From: JASBTN01 sp965228805
Lineage (GTDB): Bacteria > Pseudomonadota > Alphaproteobacteria > Rhodobacterales > Rhodobacteraceae
Direction: 5' to 3'
Length of the DNA: 64,000 nt
Assembly: GCF_965228805.1 (NCBI RefSeq)
Contig: NZ_CBDDIE010000003.1
Coordinates: 3,410,001 to 3,474,000, forward strand
A program made the translations under genes and the position numbers. Positions 17,696 through 26,093 of this stretch are shown in pieces. The notes beneath the pieces are model-generated. The model had not been told where the DNA came from. It saw only the letters and a list, made by a program, of their open reading frames with translations, and did not search any database. How positions within the stretch are numbered: position 1 is the stretch's first letter; every line of letters begins with the position of its first letter.

Positions 17696-18915
17696 AACAC
17701 CGTGTCGAGCGCATCCATGAGCTTCGCCACCTCATCCGCATGGGTGTAGTGGGTAAAGCTCAGACGCAGCACGCCCTTCTCGGGGTCGATGCCATGGGCC
17801 TCCAGTGCACGCACCGCATAGAAATCGCCGCCCCCGGCCATGATACCGTGGCTTGCCAATTCGGCGGCCACCGGATCGGCGGCGCGGCCCAGGTCCAGCG
17901 CCACGGTAGGCGCACGGTTTTCGGCCCGGTCCGGGCCCAGCAGACGTACCGAGTTCTTGGCCGACACGTGATCCAGCAGAGGTTGCAGCAGAGCGACCTC
18001 GTGGGCGCGCATCAGGTCATGGGCGCCCGCGCAGCGCGTGGCGGCGTCGCCCTCGATCCCGTGATGCGCCGTCAGCGCATCGATGTAATCCGCCATGCCC
18101 GCCGAGGCCGCGATTTGGGCATGATCCGGCCCGGCCGGGGTAAAGCGCTTGTAGAGGCTGTCCGCATTGAAATAATGTGCCTGGTTGGGCAGCGTCATGC
18201 CCAGATCGCGTCGGATCACCATGACGCCCTGGTGCGGTCCATAGGTCTTGTAGGCCGAGAACAGGTAGATATCCGCGCCGATTTCCCCAACGTTCACAAA
18301 ACCATGCGGGGCGTAGCTGACACCGTCCACACAGACGAAAGCCCCAGCCGCATGGGCGCGCGCGGTGATCGCGACCACGTCGTTCACTTCGCCCACAACA
18401 TTCGAGCAATGCGGGAAGCAGACCAGGCGCACCTTGTCGTCAAGCAGGTTGTCGAGGTCGGCGGGATCAAGGCTGCCCTTCTCAGGGTTCAGCCGCCATT
18501 CCCGCACCTCGATGCCCTCGTCAGCCAGACGGCGCCAGGGGCCGGTATTGGCCTCGTGGTCCTGGTTGGTGACGATGATCGCGTCACCCGGGTTCATCCA
18601 CTGGCGAAAGGCCTGGGCCAGCACATAGGTGTTTTGCGTGGTCGAGGGGCCGAAGCTGACCTCATCCGTGTCGACGCCCAGCATCGCGGCCAAACGCGTG
18701 CGGGCCTCGTCCATCTCCTCGCCCGCCAGGCGCGAGGCGTCATAGGGCGCATAGGGCTGCACCTTGCGCTGAGTGTAATAGCGGGTCAGCCGGTCGATCA
18801 CCTGGCGGCAGGTATAGGACCCGCCGGCATTCTCAAAAAAGGCTTGGCCCTGCAGGGTCGGTTCGGCAAACGCGGGGAACTGCGCCCGCACCCAGTCGAT
18901 ATCCAGTTGCGACAT
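17692..18915 (-). CDS. Cysteine desulfurase-like class V aminotransferase
   Basis: PLP-dependent fold-type I enzyme (407 residues) of the cysteine-desulfurase-like group. The PLP lysine is in LFSAYKTYGPHQG (about residue 226), the aspartate pocket is CVDGVSYAPHG, and FGPSTTQNTYVLAQAF forms the phosphate-binding region. It lacks an obvious C-terminal desulfurase cysteine loop, so the substrate is uncertain. The start at 18915 gives MSQLDIDWVRAQFP. It is translationally coupled to phrB downstream. Confidence 0.85.
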   Translation of the reverse strand: MSQLDIDWVRAQFPAFAEPTLQGQAFFENAGGSYTCRQVIDRLTRYYTQRKVQPYAPYDASRLAGEEMDEARTRLAAMLGVDTDEVSFGPSTTQNTYVLAQAFRQWMNPGDAIIVTNQDHEANTGPWRRLADEGIEVREWRLNPEKGSLDPADLDNLLDDKVRLVCFPHCSNVVGEVNDVVAITARAHAAGAFVCVDGVSYAPHGFVNVGEIGADIYLFSAYKTYGPHQGVMVIRRDLGMTLPNQAHYFNADSLYKRFTPAGPDHAQIAASAGMADYIDALTAHHGIEGDAATRCAGAHDLMRAHEVALLQPLLDHVSAKNSVRLLGPDRAENRAPTVALDLGRAADPVAAELASHGIMAGGGDFYAVRALEAHGIDPEKGVLRLSFTHYTHADEVAKLMDALDTVL

Positions 18916-19108
18916 CCGTCGTCCTTTCATGTTCGGGGTGCGCCCGCCCAATCCCTGTCGGATCTGGCACACCAGTCCGGCAGGTCTTCCAGCCAGCAAG
19001 GCCCGGTGTCTCCCCGGCCCGCAGCCCCGTGAATGCGGGACGGGTTATGGGTAGCATCGGGGAGGCAAGGGTCAAGGGGGAAATGGGATTGAACTTGGTG
19101 AAAGCAGC

Positions 19109-19297
19109 GGGGCGGCGGCCGACCCTGGGTGGCCGCTTTCGCAACGAGAGTGTAAGGCAACCCGTCCGCGCAACCGGAACCGACGTGAGGGATGAAACGG
19201 CGTTATGCGCCCTCCTGTGGGGAGGGCCCCCTCCCGGCAGAGTTCGTTCCGAATTCGCCTGCCAGGTCAATGCAGGCGCCGCCCCGCTGCGCGGTGC
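19109..19297. repeat. ~190-bp non-coding repeat element, copy A (MITE-like)
   Basis: Intergenic sequence bounded by inverted GGGGCGGCG (19109-19117) and CGCCGCCCC (19277-19285), with a left arm resembling CGACC(C)TGGGTGG and a right arm GCCGCCCCGCTGCGCGGTGCG. The same arms, an internal GCGCCCTCC-GTGGGGA block and nearly the same length recur at 55538-55724. There is no ORF inside. Confidence 0.65.
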
Positions 19298-19308
19298 GAG
19301 GGGTCCAC

Positions 19309-19335
19309 AAAAAAGGGGCCCCGAAGGGCCCCTTT
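19309..19335 (-). terminator. Rho-independent terminator of the BCCT transporter gene
   Basis: On the minus strand: stem AGGGGCCC-TTC-GGGGCCCCT followed by TTTTTT, starting about 20 bp after the transporter stop codon. Confidence 0.9.
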
Positions 19336-19356
19336 CAATCTCTTCTTCGCAAGAGC

Positions 19357-20940
19357 TTACTTGCCCCGCTTCTCCTGGCGCAGACCCAGGAAGATCGACA
19401 CGCACATCAGGACCAGCACGATGGCGAACGGGAAGCCCGTCGCGATCGAGGCCGCCTGCAGCGCGCCAAGCCCACCGCCCAGAAGCAGCGCAATGGCGAT
19501 GGCGCCTTCCAGCAAGCACCAGAACACACGCTGTGCGGTCGGTGCGTTGGTCTTGCCGCCCGCGGTGATCTGGTCGATCACCAGCGAACCCGAGTCCGAC
19601 GAGGTCACGAAGAACACGATCACCAGGATGATGCCGATGAAGGACAGGATGCCGGTCATCGGGAAGGCCTCGAACATGGTGAACATCTTCAGCTCCAGCG
19701 CCGCCTCGGACAGGGCCGCGCCCTCGCCGGTCATGACCTGATCCAGGGCCGCGCCGCCAAAGACGCTCATCCAGATCGCACCGACGACGGTGGGGATGAT
19801 CAAGACGCAGGTGATGAATTCACGCACCGTGCGCCCGCGCGAGATGCGCGCGATGAACATGCCGACGAAGGGCGACCAGCTGATCCACCAGGCCCAGTAG
19901 AAGGCAGTCCAGCCCTGCATGAAGTTGGTGTCTTCGCGGCCGATCACCCCGGACAGAGCCGGCAGGTTCACCGCATAGGCCCAGAGGTTGTCGAAGAAAC
20001 CGGTCAGGATCGCCAGGGTCGGACCAACAATGACCACCAGCACGACCAGGATCGCGGCGAGGATCATGTTGATCTCGGACAGGCGTTTCACGCCCTTTTC
20101 CAGCCCCGCGACGACCGAGATCAGCGCGAATGCGGTGATCGCAATGATCAGGAAAACCTTCATGCCGTCGGAGACGGGAATGCCGAACAGGTAGTTCAGA
20201 CCGGCCAGCGCCTGGCTTGCGCCCAGACCCAGCGAGGTCGCCAGGCCGAAAATGGTCGCAAACACCGCGAGCACGTCGATCACATGACCCAGGAAACCCC
20301 AAGTGTATTTGCCGAACAGAGGCTGGAACACCGAGCGCATGGTCAAGGGCAGCCCCCGGTTGAAGCTGAAGAAGGCCAGCGCAAGCGCCACGACTGCATA
20401 GACCGCCCAGGGGTGCAGGCCCCAGTGGAAGATGGTCGCGGCCATGGCCAGGCTGCGGGCCGCTTCCGGGTCGCCCGCGGCCGCACCCAGCGGCGCCCAG
20501 TCGGTGCGCGCGCCACCTTCAGCGGCGGTGCCGCCCAGCGAGGCGCCATAATGCGAGATCGGCTCGGCCACGCCCCAGAACACCAGGCCAATGCCCATGC
20601 CCGCGGCAAAGAGCATCGCGAACCAACCCATGTAGCTGTAATCGGGTTTCGCATCGTCCCCACCCAGGCGGATCTTGCCATAGGGCGAGACGATCAGGGC
20701 CAGGCTGAACAGCACGAAGATATTGCCCGACAGCATGAACACCCAGTCGAACCGGCTGGTCAGTGCGGGGCGCAGCCAGCCAAAGAACTCACCCGCCTGT
20801 TCGCGGAACACGAGCGCAAAGAAAACAAACGCCACGATCGTCAGGCCTGAGATGCCGAAGACCGGGTTGTGAATATCCAGGCCCATGACCTGGATGTTGT
20901 CCTGACCGACCTCGTATTCGGTCGGTTCTGTATCTGACAT
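19357..20940 (-). CDS. BCCT-family transporter (betaine/carnitine/choline/DMSP type)
   Basis: Sodium- or proton-coupled osmolyte uptake protein with 12 membrane segments; 527 residues. The glycine-rich unwound helix is FAAGMGIGLVFWGVAEPISHY (given here as AAGMGIGLVFWGVAEP). The tryptophan-rich signature is ATIFHWGLHPWAVYA, and the TM8 segment is FYWAWWISWSPFVGMFIAR. Short soluble termini suggest weak osmo-regulation compared with BetP. ATG 20940 gives an acidic MSDTEPTEYE start. In this genome context plausible substrates include glycine betaine and DMSP, but these cannot be separated by eye. Confidence 0.92.
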   Translation of the reverse strand: MSDTEPTEYEVGQDNIQVMGLDIHNPVFGISGLTIVAFVFFALVFREQAGEFFGWLRPALTSRFDWVFMLSGNIFVLFSLALIVSPYGKIRLGGDDAKPDYSYMGWFAMLFAAGMGIGLVFWGVAEPISHYGASLGGTAAEGGARTDWAPLGAAAGDPEAARSLAMAATIFHWGLHPWAVYAVVALALAFFSFNRGLPLTMRSVFQPLFGKYTWGFLGHVIDVLAVFATIFGLATSLGLGASQALAGLNYLFGIPVSDGMKVFLIIAITAFALISVVAGLEKGVKRLSEINMILAAILVVLVVIVGPTLAILTGFFDNLWAYAVNLPALSGVIGREDTNFMQGWTAFYWAWWISWSPFVGMFIARISRGRTVREFITCVLIIPTVVGAIWMSVFGGAALDQVMTGEGAALSEAALELKMFTMFEAFPMTGILSFIGIILVIVFFVTSSDSGSLVIDQITAGGKTNAPTAQRVFWCLLEGAIAIALLLGGGLGALQAASIATGFPFAIVLVLMCVSIFLGLRQEKRGK

Positions 20941-21169
20941 GACTGTCTCCCCACTTGTTGTGTGGGGCCAGTATCTGAACGCGATATCCGGGGGCTGGCC
21001 CGTTGAATTGGACCAGACGCCAACCGAAAGCGACAATGAAGGTCGGTTTTTGCGTCACGGCCTGCCGCCAGGGAACGCGGATGCGCAGGGCGCCCACCCG
21101 AGCGGGCGTACCGCCCGCGAGATATCATGGGTGGCCGCCCGCAGGGCGGGCACGCCGCCTGGTTGAGGG
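20941..21169. other. Intergenic region with two GC-rich hairpins
   Basis: Between the acetyltransferase stop and the BCCT start. It holds stems GCGGGCG/CGCCCGC (21102-21118) and GCCCGC/GCGGGC (21137-21151). They lie where a stop for the acetyltransferase transcript would be but lack a T-tract. No ORF. Confidence 0.5.
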
Positions 21170-21622
21170 TCAGAGCGCCATCTGAAATCGCGCCGCGCTG
21201 CTCTCTGCCCCGACGAACCCCGCCCCTTCGTAGAAGGCCTGCGCCTGTGCATTGTCGACCTCGGCCACCACGGTCAGGAAATCCGCCTCCAGCCGCCGCG
21301 ACAGGGCCACAGCTTCCGCCAGCAGCGCCCGCCCCACCCCCTGCCCGCGCAGCGGGCGGTGTACAAAGAGGTGGTGCAGCTCCATGCCCCTTTGCCCGAA
21401 CTGCATGCGGGCGCGCGGGCAAAGCGCGGCATAGCCGACCAGCCCGCCGTGATGTTCGGCCACCAGCACTTGCAGCCAGGGCGCCTGCCCCAGACAGTCC
21501 CGCGCCAGCCCCGCCTGGGTCACCCGCGCGGTGTCGCCATGGTGACGTGCCAGGCTGTTCACCAAATCTGCCAGCGCCCGCAGATCCCGCGCGGCCACCG
21601 GCCTGATTGTCAGATTGTCCAT
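21170..21622 (-). CDS. GNAT-family N-acetyltransferase
   Basis: Acetyl-CoA-dependent acyltransferase of 150 residues, a single GNAT domain. The acetyl-CoA pyrophosphate loop is RPLRGQGVGRALLAEA (about residues 89-104), with the C-terminal AQAFYEGAGF motif. Substrate unknown. A single-gene unit: terminator-like hairpins lie downstream and a terminator of the next minus-strand gene lies upstream. Confidence 0.88.
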   Translation of the reverse strand: MDNLTIRPVAARDLRALADLVNSLARHHGDTARVTQAGLARDCLGQAPWLQVLVAEHHGGLVGYAALCPRARMQFGQRGMELHHLFVHRPLRGQGVGRALLAEAVALSRRLEADFLTVVAEVDNAQAQAFYEGAGFVGAESSAARFQMAL

Positions 21623-21670
21623 CGTTCTTGTCCTTTCTCAGGCCCCGAGACCCGGTTCTGAGAAAGAAAA

Positions 21671-21690
21671 GACCGCCCTCGGGGCGGTCT
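21671..21690 (-). terminator. Rho-independent terminator
   Basis: Stem GACCGCCC/GGGCGGTC with a 3-nt loop; on the minus strand it is followed by TTTTCTTTCT. It lies downstream of the Ltp-repeat gene and upstream of the acetyltransferase gene. Confidence 0.8.
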
Positions 21691-21782
21691 TTCATCTGCA
21701 CATGCTTGCCACCCGTTCTATGAGAACAGGGGATAATAGGCGATGCTGTGCGGCAGTTTGATCATGGGCACCTTGTGGCGCA

Positions 21783-21810
21783 GGCGGCGGGGCCGGTCAA
21801 GCCCCGCTGC
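21783..21810. repeat. Hairpin repeat, copy 1
   Basis: The core GCGGGGCCGGTCAAGCCCCGC forms a stem GCGGGGC/GCCCCGC. The same core is found at 22413-22440. The two copies flank the Ltp-repeat gene, each downstream of a minus-strand stop codon, so they may act as transcription stops. Confidence 0.75.
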
Positions 21811-21849
21811 ACATTCTCAAACAGGGGACGCAGTCCGCGCTCCTGAGAT

Positions 21850-22233
21850 TTAGCACGCGCCCGCTTGGTGCGCACCGAACGTGGCCTGTTCGACCGTATA
21901 CCCGTCACCTGCATCAGATGACAGTTGCTCGATCAGCCCACGACACGAAAACCCCATGATGCTCAAGTATTGTTCAGCGGACGCCACCGCCTGCATGTTC
22001 CAATCAACCGACAGACTATCCACCGCGACCGTTGCATCGTGCCGATCATAGGCATCACCATAGGGGGACGAGAGCTGTTCAATCAGTCCTTTTCTGGAGA
22101 AACCCGAAAAGCTCAGGTAGCTTTTTGCAGATCTGACCGCGTTCTTTTGCGGGCCGGTCAACCCCTGTGCCGTTGCAATAGATGAGCTCATGAGGCCCAC
22201 TGAGACGACGAATGTGAAAACTGTTTTGTGCAT
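21850..22233 (-). CDS. Small exported protein with two Ltp-type helical repeats
   Basis: A 127-residue protein with a signal peptide (residues ~1-23, ending IATAQ). Two helix-turn-helix repeats follow, SAKSYLSFSGFSRKGLIEQL and SAEQYLSIMGFSCRGLIEQL, each with a following acidic segment (the first ends in ATVAVDSL). This is the repeat of the Ltp/host-cell-surface lipoprotein family (Pfam PF07553), best known from superinfection exclusion by Streptococcus phage TP-J34. Here there is no lipobox, so it should be periplasmic or secreted. GC looks lower than the neighbours and it is flanked by hairpin repeats. No phage gene is nearby. Confidence 0.8.
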   Translation of the reverse strand: MHKTVFTFVVSVGLMSSSIATAQGLTGPQKNAVRSAKSYLSFSGFSRKGLIEQLSSPYGDAYDRHDATVAVDSLSVDWNMQAVASAEQYLSIMGFSCRGLIEQLSSDAGDGYTVEQATFGAHQAGAC

Positions 22234-22412
22234 GGATTCCAGATTCCTGAACGAAGGAGATTCAACTGCATTTCAATGAATGCAGGTCAACCTTTAGGAG
22301 AAATCAATCGCGGCTGTCAAAGGCTTCCCAAAACGTCAGTTCAATCCTCGCATCCTGCGTGTTCTCCCACACCGTTGGTTGCGGCGATGCTAACCTTTCC
22401 AACTTCGAACCC

Positions 22413-22440
22413 GGAGGCGGGGCCGGTCAAGCCCCGCCGC
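22413..22440. repeat. Hairpin repeat, copy 2
   Basis: Same GCGGGGCCGGTCAAGCCCCGC core as at 21783-21810, here 8 bp beyond the acuI stop codon on the minus strand; probably part of the acuI transcript end. Confidence 0.75.
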
Positions 22441-22448
22441 GCAAATCA

Positions 22449-23438
22449 TCAGGCGTTCACGTCCACCACGACACGCCCCTTGACCTGGCCCTTCAGGATA
22501 TCCTTGCCCAAGCCCGGCAGGTCGGCCAGCGTCGCGGGCTGCACCATGGCGTCGAGCTTGTCCATCGGCAGGTCGCTGGCAATGCGCTGCCAGGCGCGCA
22601 GGCGGTTCTCATAGGGCTGCATGACCGAGTCGATACCCAACAGGTTCACGCCGCGCAGGATGAAGGGGGTGATCAGCGCACCGTCGATGGCGGCGCCGCC
22701 CGCAAGCCCGATGGCCGCGACGGAGGTGCCGTATTTCATCTGTTTCAGAACCCGGCCCAGCATGGCGCCGGCAACGGCATCGACACAGCCCGCCCATTCC
22801 TCGCTTTCCAGCGGCTTGCGGGTGACCTCGGTCAGTTCCTCGCGCGCCACGATGCGGCTGGCGCCGAGCGACTTGAGGTAGTCCGCCTGATCCGGACGCC
22901 CGGTCACGGCCGCCACCTCGTAACCCAGGTTGGCCAGGATCGCCGTCGCAACTGAGCCCACACCGCCGGCAGCCCCGGTGACCAGAACCGGACCGTGGTC
23001 CTTCTCCATCCCCTGATCCTCCAGCGCCATGACCGCCAGCATCGCGGTCAGACCCGCCGTGCCCACCGCCATCGCCTGGCGCGTGTCCAGCCCGTCGGGC
23101 AGCGGCACCAGCCAGTCGGCGCGCACGCGGGCCTTCTGGGCGTAGCCGCCCCAATGCGCCTCGCCCACGCGCCAACCGGTCAGCACGACCTTGTCGCCAG
23201 GCTTGTAGCGGTCATCCGACGAGGCCTCGACGGTCCCGGCGAAATCAATCCCAGGGATATGCGGATACTTGCGCACCAGCCCACCACCCGGCCCGACGCA
23301 GAGCCCGTCCTTGTAGTTCACGGTGGAATAATCGACCGCCACCGTGACCTCGGCCTCGGGCAGCATGTCCTCGCTGATGTCCTCGACGGCGGCGACGGGT
23401 TTTTCGTCGCCTTCCTTGCGTACGATCAGGGCTTTCAT
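22449..23438 (-). CDS. acuI: Acryloyl-CoA reductase (AcuI), MDR superfamily
   Basis: NADPH-dependent zinc-free medium-chain reductase of 329 residues, converting acryloyl-CoA to propionyl-CoA and protecting against acrylate from DMSP. YhdH/AcuI-group features are STVNYKDGL, PHIPGIDFAGTV, the nucleotide loop TGAAGGVGSVA (about residues 155-165) and a C-terminal KGRVVVDVNA. It starts 11 bp after the dmdA stop, so it is in the same operon; this dmdA-acuI pairing is known from Ruegeria and other roseobacters and strengthens both calls. Confidence 0.92.
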   Translation of the reverse strand: MKALIVRKEGDEKPVAAVEDISEDMLPEAEVTVAVDYSTVNYKDGLCVGPGGGLVRKYPHIPGIDFAGTVEASSDDRYKPGDKVVLTGWRVGEAHWGGYAQKARVRADWLVPLPDGLDTRQAMAVGTAGLTAMLAVMALEDQGMEKDHGPVLVTGAAGGVGSVATAILANLGYEVAAVTGRPDQADYLKSLGASRIVAREELTEVTRKPLESEEWAGCVDAVAGAMLGRVLKQMKYGTSVAAIGLAGGAAIDGALITPFILRGVNLLGIDSVMQPYENRLRAWQRIASDLPMDKLDAMVQPATLADLPGLGKDILKGQVKGRVVVDVNA

Positions 23439-23449
23439 GGGGGTTCTCC

Positions 23450-24556
23450 TCAGATCCAGAATTTCTCATGCACGGTCGCGGGGCGCATCCCGTCCGTGGT
23501 TTCGACCTCCAGCCGGGTGCCCGCGTCCCAGTGGGAGCGGTCGACCATGGCGATGGAGACGGTGGTGTTGAAGTCCGGTGACCAACCGGCCGATGTAACC
23601 TGACCGACCTTGCGACCGTCTGCCAGCAGCGGCCAGATACCGGCGATCGGGGTCAGCTCGTCGCCGGCAATCTCGACCGCGCGGATTTGCCGCTCCGGTT
23701 CGGAGCGCGAAGCCAACCCGGCCTTGCCGATATAGTCCCGGGGCGAGTTCACGAACTTGCCCAGCCCGATCTCATAGGGCGTATTGCTGCGGTCCATGTC
23801 GTTGCCATAGGACAGCAGCCCGCCCTCGACGCGTTCGCGGGTGGATGGGCACCCGGCGCGCACCTCAAGGTCCTCGCCGGCAGCAAAGAGCGCGTCCCAC
23901 AGCGGCATGCCGTTTTCCGTGCCCTCGACATAGATCTCAAACCCGCCCTGTTTCGAATAGCCGGAACGCGCCACGACGAACTCCTGCCCTTCGAACGCCA
24001 GTTTCTTGTAGCGGAAGAAACGAATGTCGCGTGCGGCATCGCCAAAAACCCGCGCCATCAGGTCGTCGGATTTCGGCCCCTGCACGGCGAGCGGAGACAC
24101 ATCCGGCTCCCAAACCCGCACGTCCAGACCCAACGCGTCCCGGATGCCCAGGACATATTGCAGGTAATCGCTGTCGGCGAGCGAGATCCAGAAGTGATCC
24201 TCGGCCAGTTTCACCAGCACGGGGTCATTCAGCAGCCCGCCATCCCGGTCAATCGCGGGCATGTAGTAACACTGATCATCCGCCATGCGGTCCAGGTCAC
24301 GCGGGGACAGCATGTCCATCAGCCGCCGCGCATCCGGGCCCTGCACCGCCACCTGGCGTTCGCAGGAGACATCCCAGACCTGAACATGTTTCTTCAGGTG
24401 GTGATAGTCATAGACCTCGCCCTCGAAGACCGAGGGCAGGATCATGCGGTTGTAGACCGTGCAGACGGACATGCCAGCGGCGGTCACACCCTCGTAAAAC
24501 GGGGTGCGGCGCACGCGGCGGGAGGGGAAGATTGATGCCCCTGATGATTTTGCCAT
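23450..24556 (-). CDS. dmdA: Dimethylsulfoniopropionate demethylase (DmdA)
   Basis: Tetrahydrofolate-dependent enzyme removing a methyl group from DMSP to give methylmercaptopropionate. It has 368 residues and the GcvT (aminomethyltransferase) fold. Diagnostic segments are FPSRRVRRTPFYEGV at the N-terminus, YNRMILPSVFE, and VQVWDVSCERQV, which match DmdA more closely than glycine-cleavage T-protein. LAVQGPKS and RSGYSKQGGFEIYVEG are the fold-wide blocks. It lies in the unit DUF2182-DUF1326-dmdA-acuI (gaps 10, 30 and 11 bp). Confidence 0.93.
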   Translation of the reverse strand: MAKSSGASIFPSRRVRRTPFYEGVTAAGMSVCTVYNRMILPSVFEGEVYDYHHLKKHVQVWDVSCERQVAVQGPDARRLMDMLSPRDLDRMADDQCYYMPAIDRDGGLLNDPVLVKLAEDHFWISLADSDYLQYVLGIRDALGLDVRVWEPDVSPLAVQGPKSDDLMARVFGDAARDIRFFRYKKLAFEGQEFVVARSGYSKQGGFEIYVEGTENGMPLWDALFAAGEDLEVRAGCPSTRERVEGGLLSYGNDMDRSNTPYEIGLGKFVNSPRDYIGKAGLASRSEPERQIRAVEIAGDELTPIAGIWPLLADGRKVGQVTSAGWSPDFNTTVSIAMVDRSHWDAGTRLEVETTDGMRPATVHEKFWI

Positions 24557-24586
24557 GGGTCGCGCTCCCTAGCAGGTGGTCCGGGC

Positions 24587-25219
24587 TTAGCGCCCGGGCC
24601 CTTTCCAGTCGATCTGGCAGATCTCGGCGGATTTGCCGTCGAAATCCCACACCCGGCCAAAAGCACGCACGCGGCCCTGGTTGGCGGTGGCGACGGTGAT
24701 GTCCGGCCCCATCCAGTATTCGGTGTTGGTGATGACCTGGTCCTCGCCGTTCTTGCCCGGCACCGGCTCGATCTCGCCCTTGATGGCGCGGCCCACCATC
24801 AGGCGGCGCTTCTTGCCCTCGGTCTCAAACGTGATCGGCGCGCGTTCGGCGCCCAGGAAATCGCTGACCAGCATGGAAAACAGCCCGGTGGTGCCCTTGG
24901 CCTTGCCGGTAAAGATGTTCAGAAGCCCCTCAAACGCCGCATCCGAGGCACGGTCGTCGATATAGGCCGCCGCCTTCCAGTTCCCGCGCGCCATGTTGCC
25001 GGGAATTTCCAGCAGCAGGCCGATGTTCAGGCCCGACAGGTCCTCGTCCCCATATTGGCCCTCGTCAATGCGAATGCCGGCCCAGCCCATGCAGTAGCCC
25101 TCGGTCGGCGGGTGGTTGCCCAGGCTGACCACGCAGGGGCAGAACACCGTGCAGTTGCAGTTGAGGATCAGCTCCCCCTTGATGGTCCAGTTGACCGTTC
25201 CAACTTGTGCACCGTCCAT
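24587..25219 (-). CDS. DUF1326-domain protein with N-terminal CxC...CPC motif
   Basis: A 210-residue cytoplasmic-looking protein of unknown function. A cysteine cluster NCNCTVFCPC (about residues 20-29) looks metal-binding, and further cysteines are at about 43 and 202. DUF1326 genes are often found beside DUF2182 membrane-protein genes, as here (10-bp gap), suggesting a metal-linked partnership; that is inference. Its place inside the dmdA operon, 30 bp before dmdA, hints at a role in DMSP or methylated sulfur metabolism, or in supplying a metal, but nothing in the sequence proves it. Confidence 0.8.
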   Translation of the reverse strand: MDGAQVGTVNWTIKGELILNCNCTVFCPCVVSLGNHPPTEGYCMGWAGIRIDEGQYGDEDLSGLNIGLLLEIPGNMARGNWKAAAYIDDRASDAAFEGLLNIFTGKAKGTTGLFSMLVSDFLGAERAPITFETEGKKRRLMVGRAIKGEIEPVPGKNGEDQVITNTEYWMGPDITVATANQGRVRAFGRVWDFDGKSAEICQIDWKGPGR

Positions 25220-25229
25220 TGCGTCCTCC

Positions 25230-26012
25230 TCAGATCAGCGCGTTTGTGATCACCGCGAGACCCGCGGCAATCAGCCCCCACCCGAGCGGCCTCGTCAGCA
25301 GCCGCCCAATGTCGGGAAGTTTTTCGAAAATCATCACCAGCGTGGCGAGGCCCATAAAGGCCAGGTTCATGACCCCGCCGACAAACCCCAGAAGCATCAG
25401 CGCCCAGCAGCAACCAAGGCAGAGCGCGCCGAGGCGCAGGCCCAGCTCCAGCGGGTTTCGCAGACCGGGGCGCCAGTATTGCATGAAGAAGGTCAAGGGC
25501 TCGCGGCATTGGGTCAGGCAGCTGTCCTTGAGCGCCGAGAACTGGTAGGACCCTGCCCCGATCAGCAAGCTCCCCGACAGCCACGGCGTCAGGCTTTGGC
25601 CGACGGGTGACACCAGCCCCGCACGGAAGAGCGCGATCTGCAGCCCGGCGGCGACAGTGGAAAAGCCCAGCCAGATCAGCAGATAGCCCGTCAGCAACAA
25701 CATGAACCCCTGCCGCGTGGCCGCGCCCGAATGGATCAGGTCATCATAGGTGGCCAGCGCCGGCAAGAAGGTCGGCGCCATCATCGCCGCCGCCATCACT
25801 GCCCACATGGCCGCCACGCCCCAGTATCCCGCCTGGTCCGGCGTCACGATGCAGAGCGATTGCCAGAATTCGACACCGTAAAGGTTGGCCGCCGCCACCA
25901 TCTCGGGCGGCAGGGCCATGGCATAGAGCGCCACCCACCCCGCAAGGATCAGGCCGAACAGCGTCAGCCAATGCGGCGCCGCCATGGCGCGAATCCTTGA
26001 CGAAAGGGGCAT
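25230..26012 (-). CDS. DUF2182-family integral membrane protein
   Basis: A 260-residue predicted membrane protein with about six hydrophobic segments. Typical family blocks are YWGVAAMWAVMAAAMMAPTF (methionine-rich) and the CLTQCREP loop with two cysteines followed by FFMQYWR, then LGALCLGCCWALMLLGF. The family has been described as a predicted metal-binding membrane protein; the function is unknown. ATG 26012 is supported by GGAGG with 5-nt spacing; upstream codons in the same frame run through the operator repeats. First gene of the dmdA operon. Confidence 0.82.
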   Translation of the reverse strand: MPLSSRIRAMAAPHWLTLFGLILAGWVALYAMALPPEMVAAANLYGVEFWQSLCIVTPDQAGYWGVAAMWAVMAAAMMAPTFLPALATYDDLIHSGAATRQGFMLLLTGYLLIWLGFSTVAAGLQIALFRAGLVSPVGQSLTPWLSGSLLIGAGSYQFSALKDSCLTQCREPLTFFMQYWRPGLRNPLELGLRLGALCLGCCWALMLLGFVGGVMNLAFMGLATLVMIFEKLPDIGRLLTRPLGWGLIAAGLAVITNALI

Positions 26013-26042
26013 TTTTCCTCCATCCCTGAGTCGGTGTATATA

Positions 26043-26072
26043 ATGTCTGACAATTGAATGTCTGACAATTGA
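26043..26072. promoter_or_regulatory. Twin operator: tandem 15-bp repeat, each with palindrome TGTC-T-GACA
   Basis: ATGTCTGACAATTGA occurs twice in direct succession (26043-26057, 26058-26072). Each copy contains the perfect 9-bp palindrome TGTCTGACA, with centres 15 bp apart, in the 80-bp gap between the divergent dmdA operon and the GntR gene. Size and symmetry fit an FCD-type GntR dimer site, so autoregulation and control of dmdA is the simplest reading. The spacing would put the two dimers on different faces of the helix. Confidence 0.65.
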
Positions 26073-26093
26073 TAACATTCGGAGTGACGCCGC

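Noticed and set aside
19192..20850. 552-codon plus-strand frame over the BCCT gene
   Set aside because: Antisense shadow of the BCCT transporter, starting inside the repeat element.
21783..22440. Prophage remnant suggested by the Ltp-family protein and flanking repeats
   Set aside because: No integrase, structural or lysis genes; the hairpins more likely end transcripts of the two minus-strand genes.
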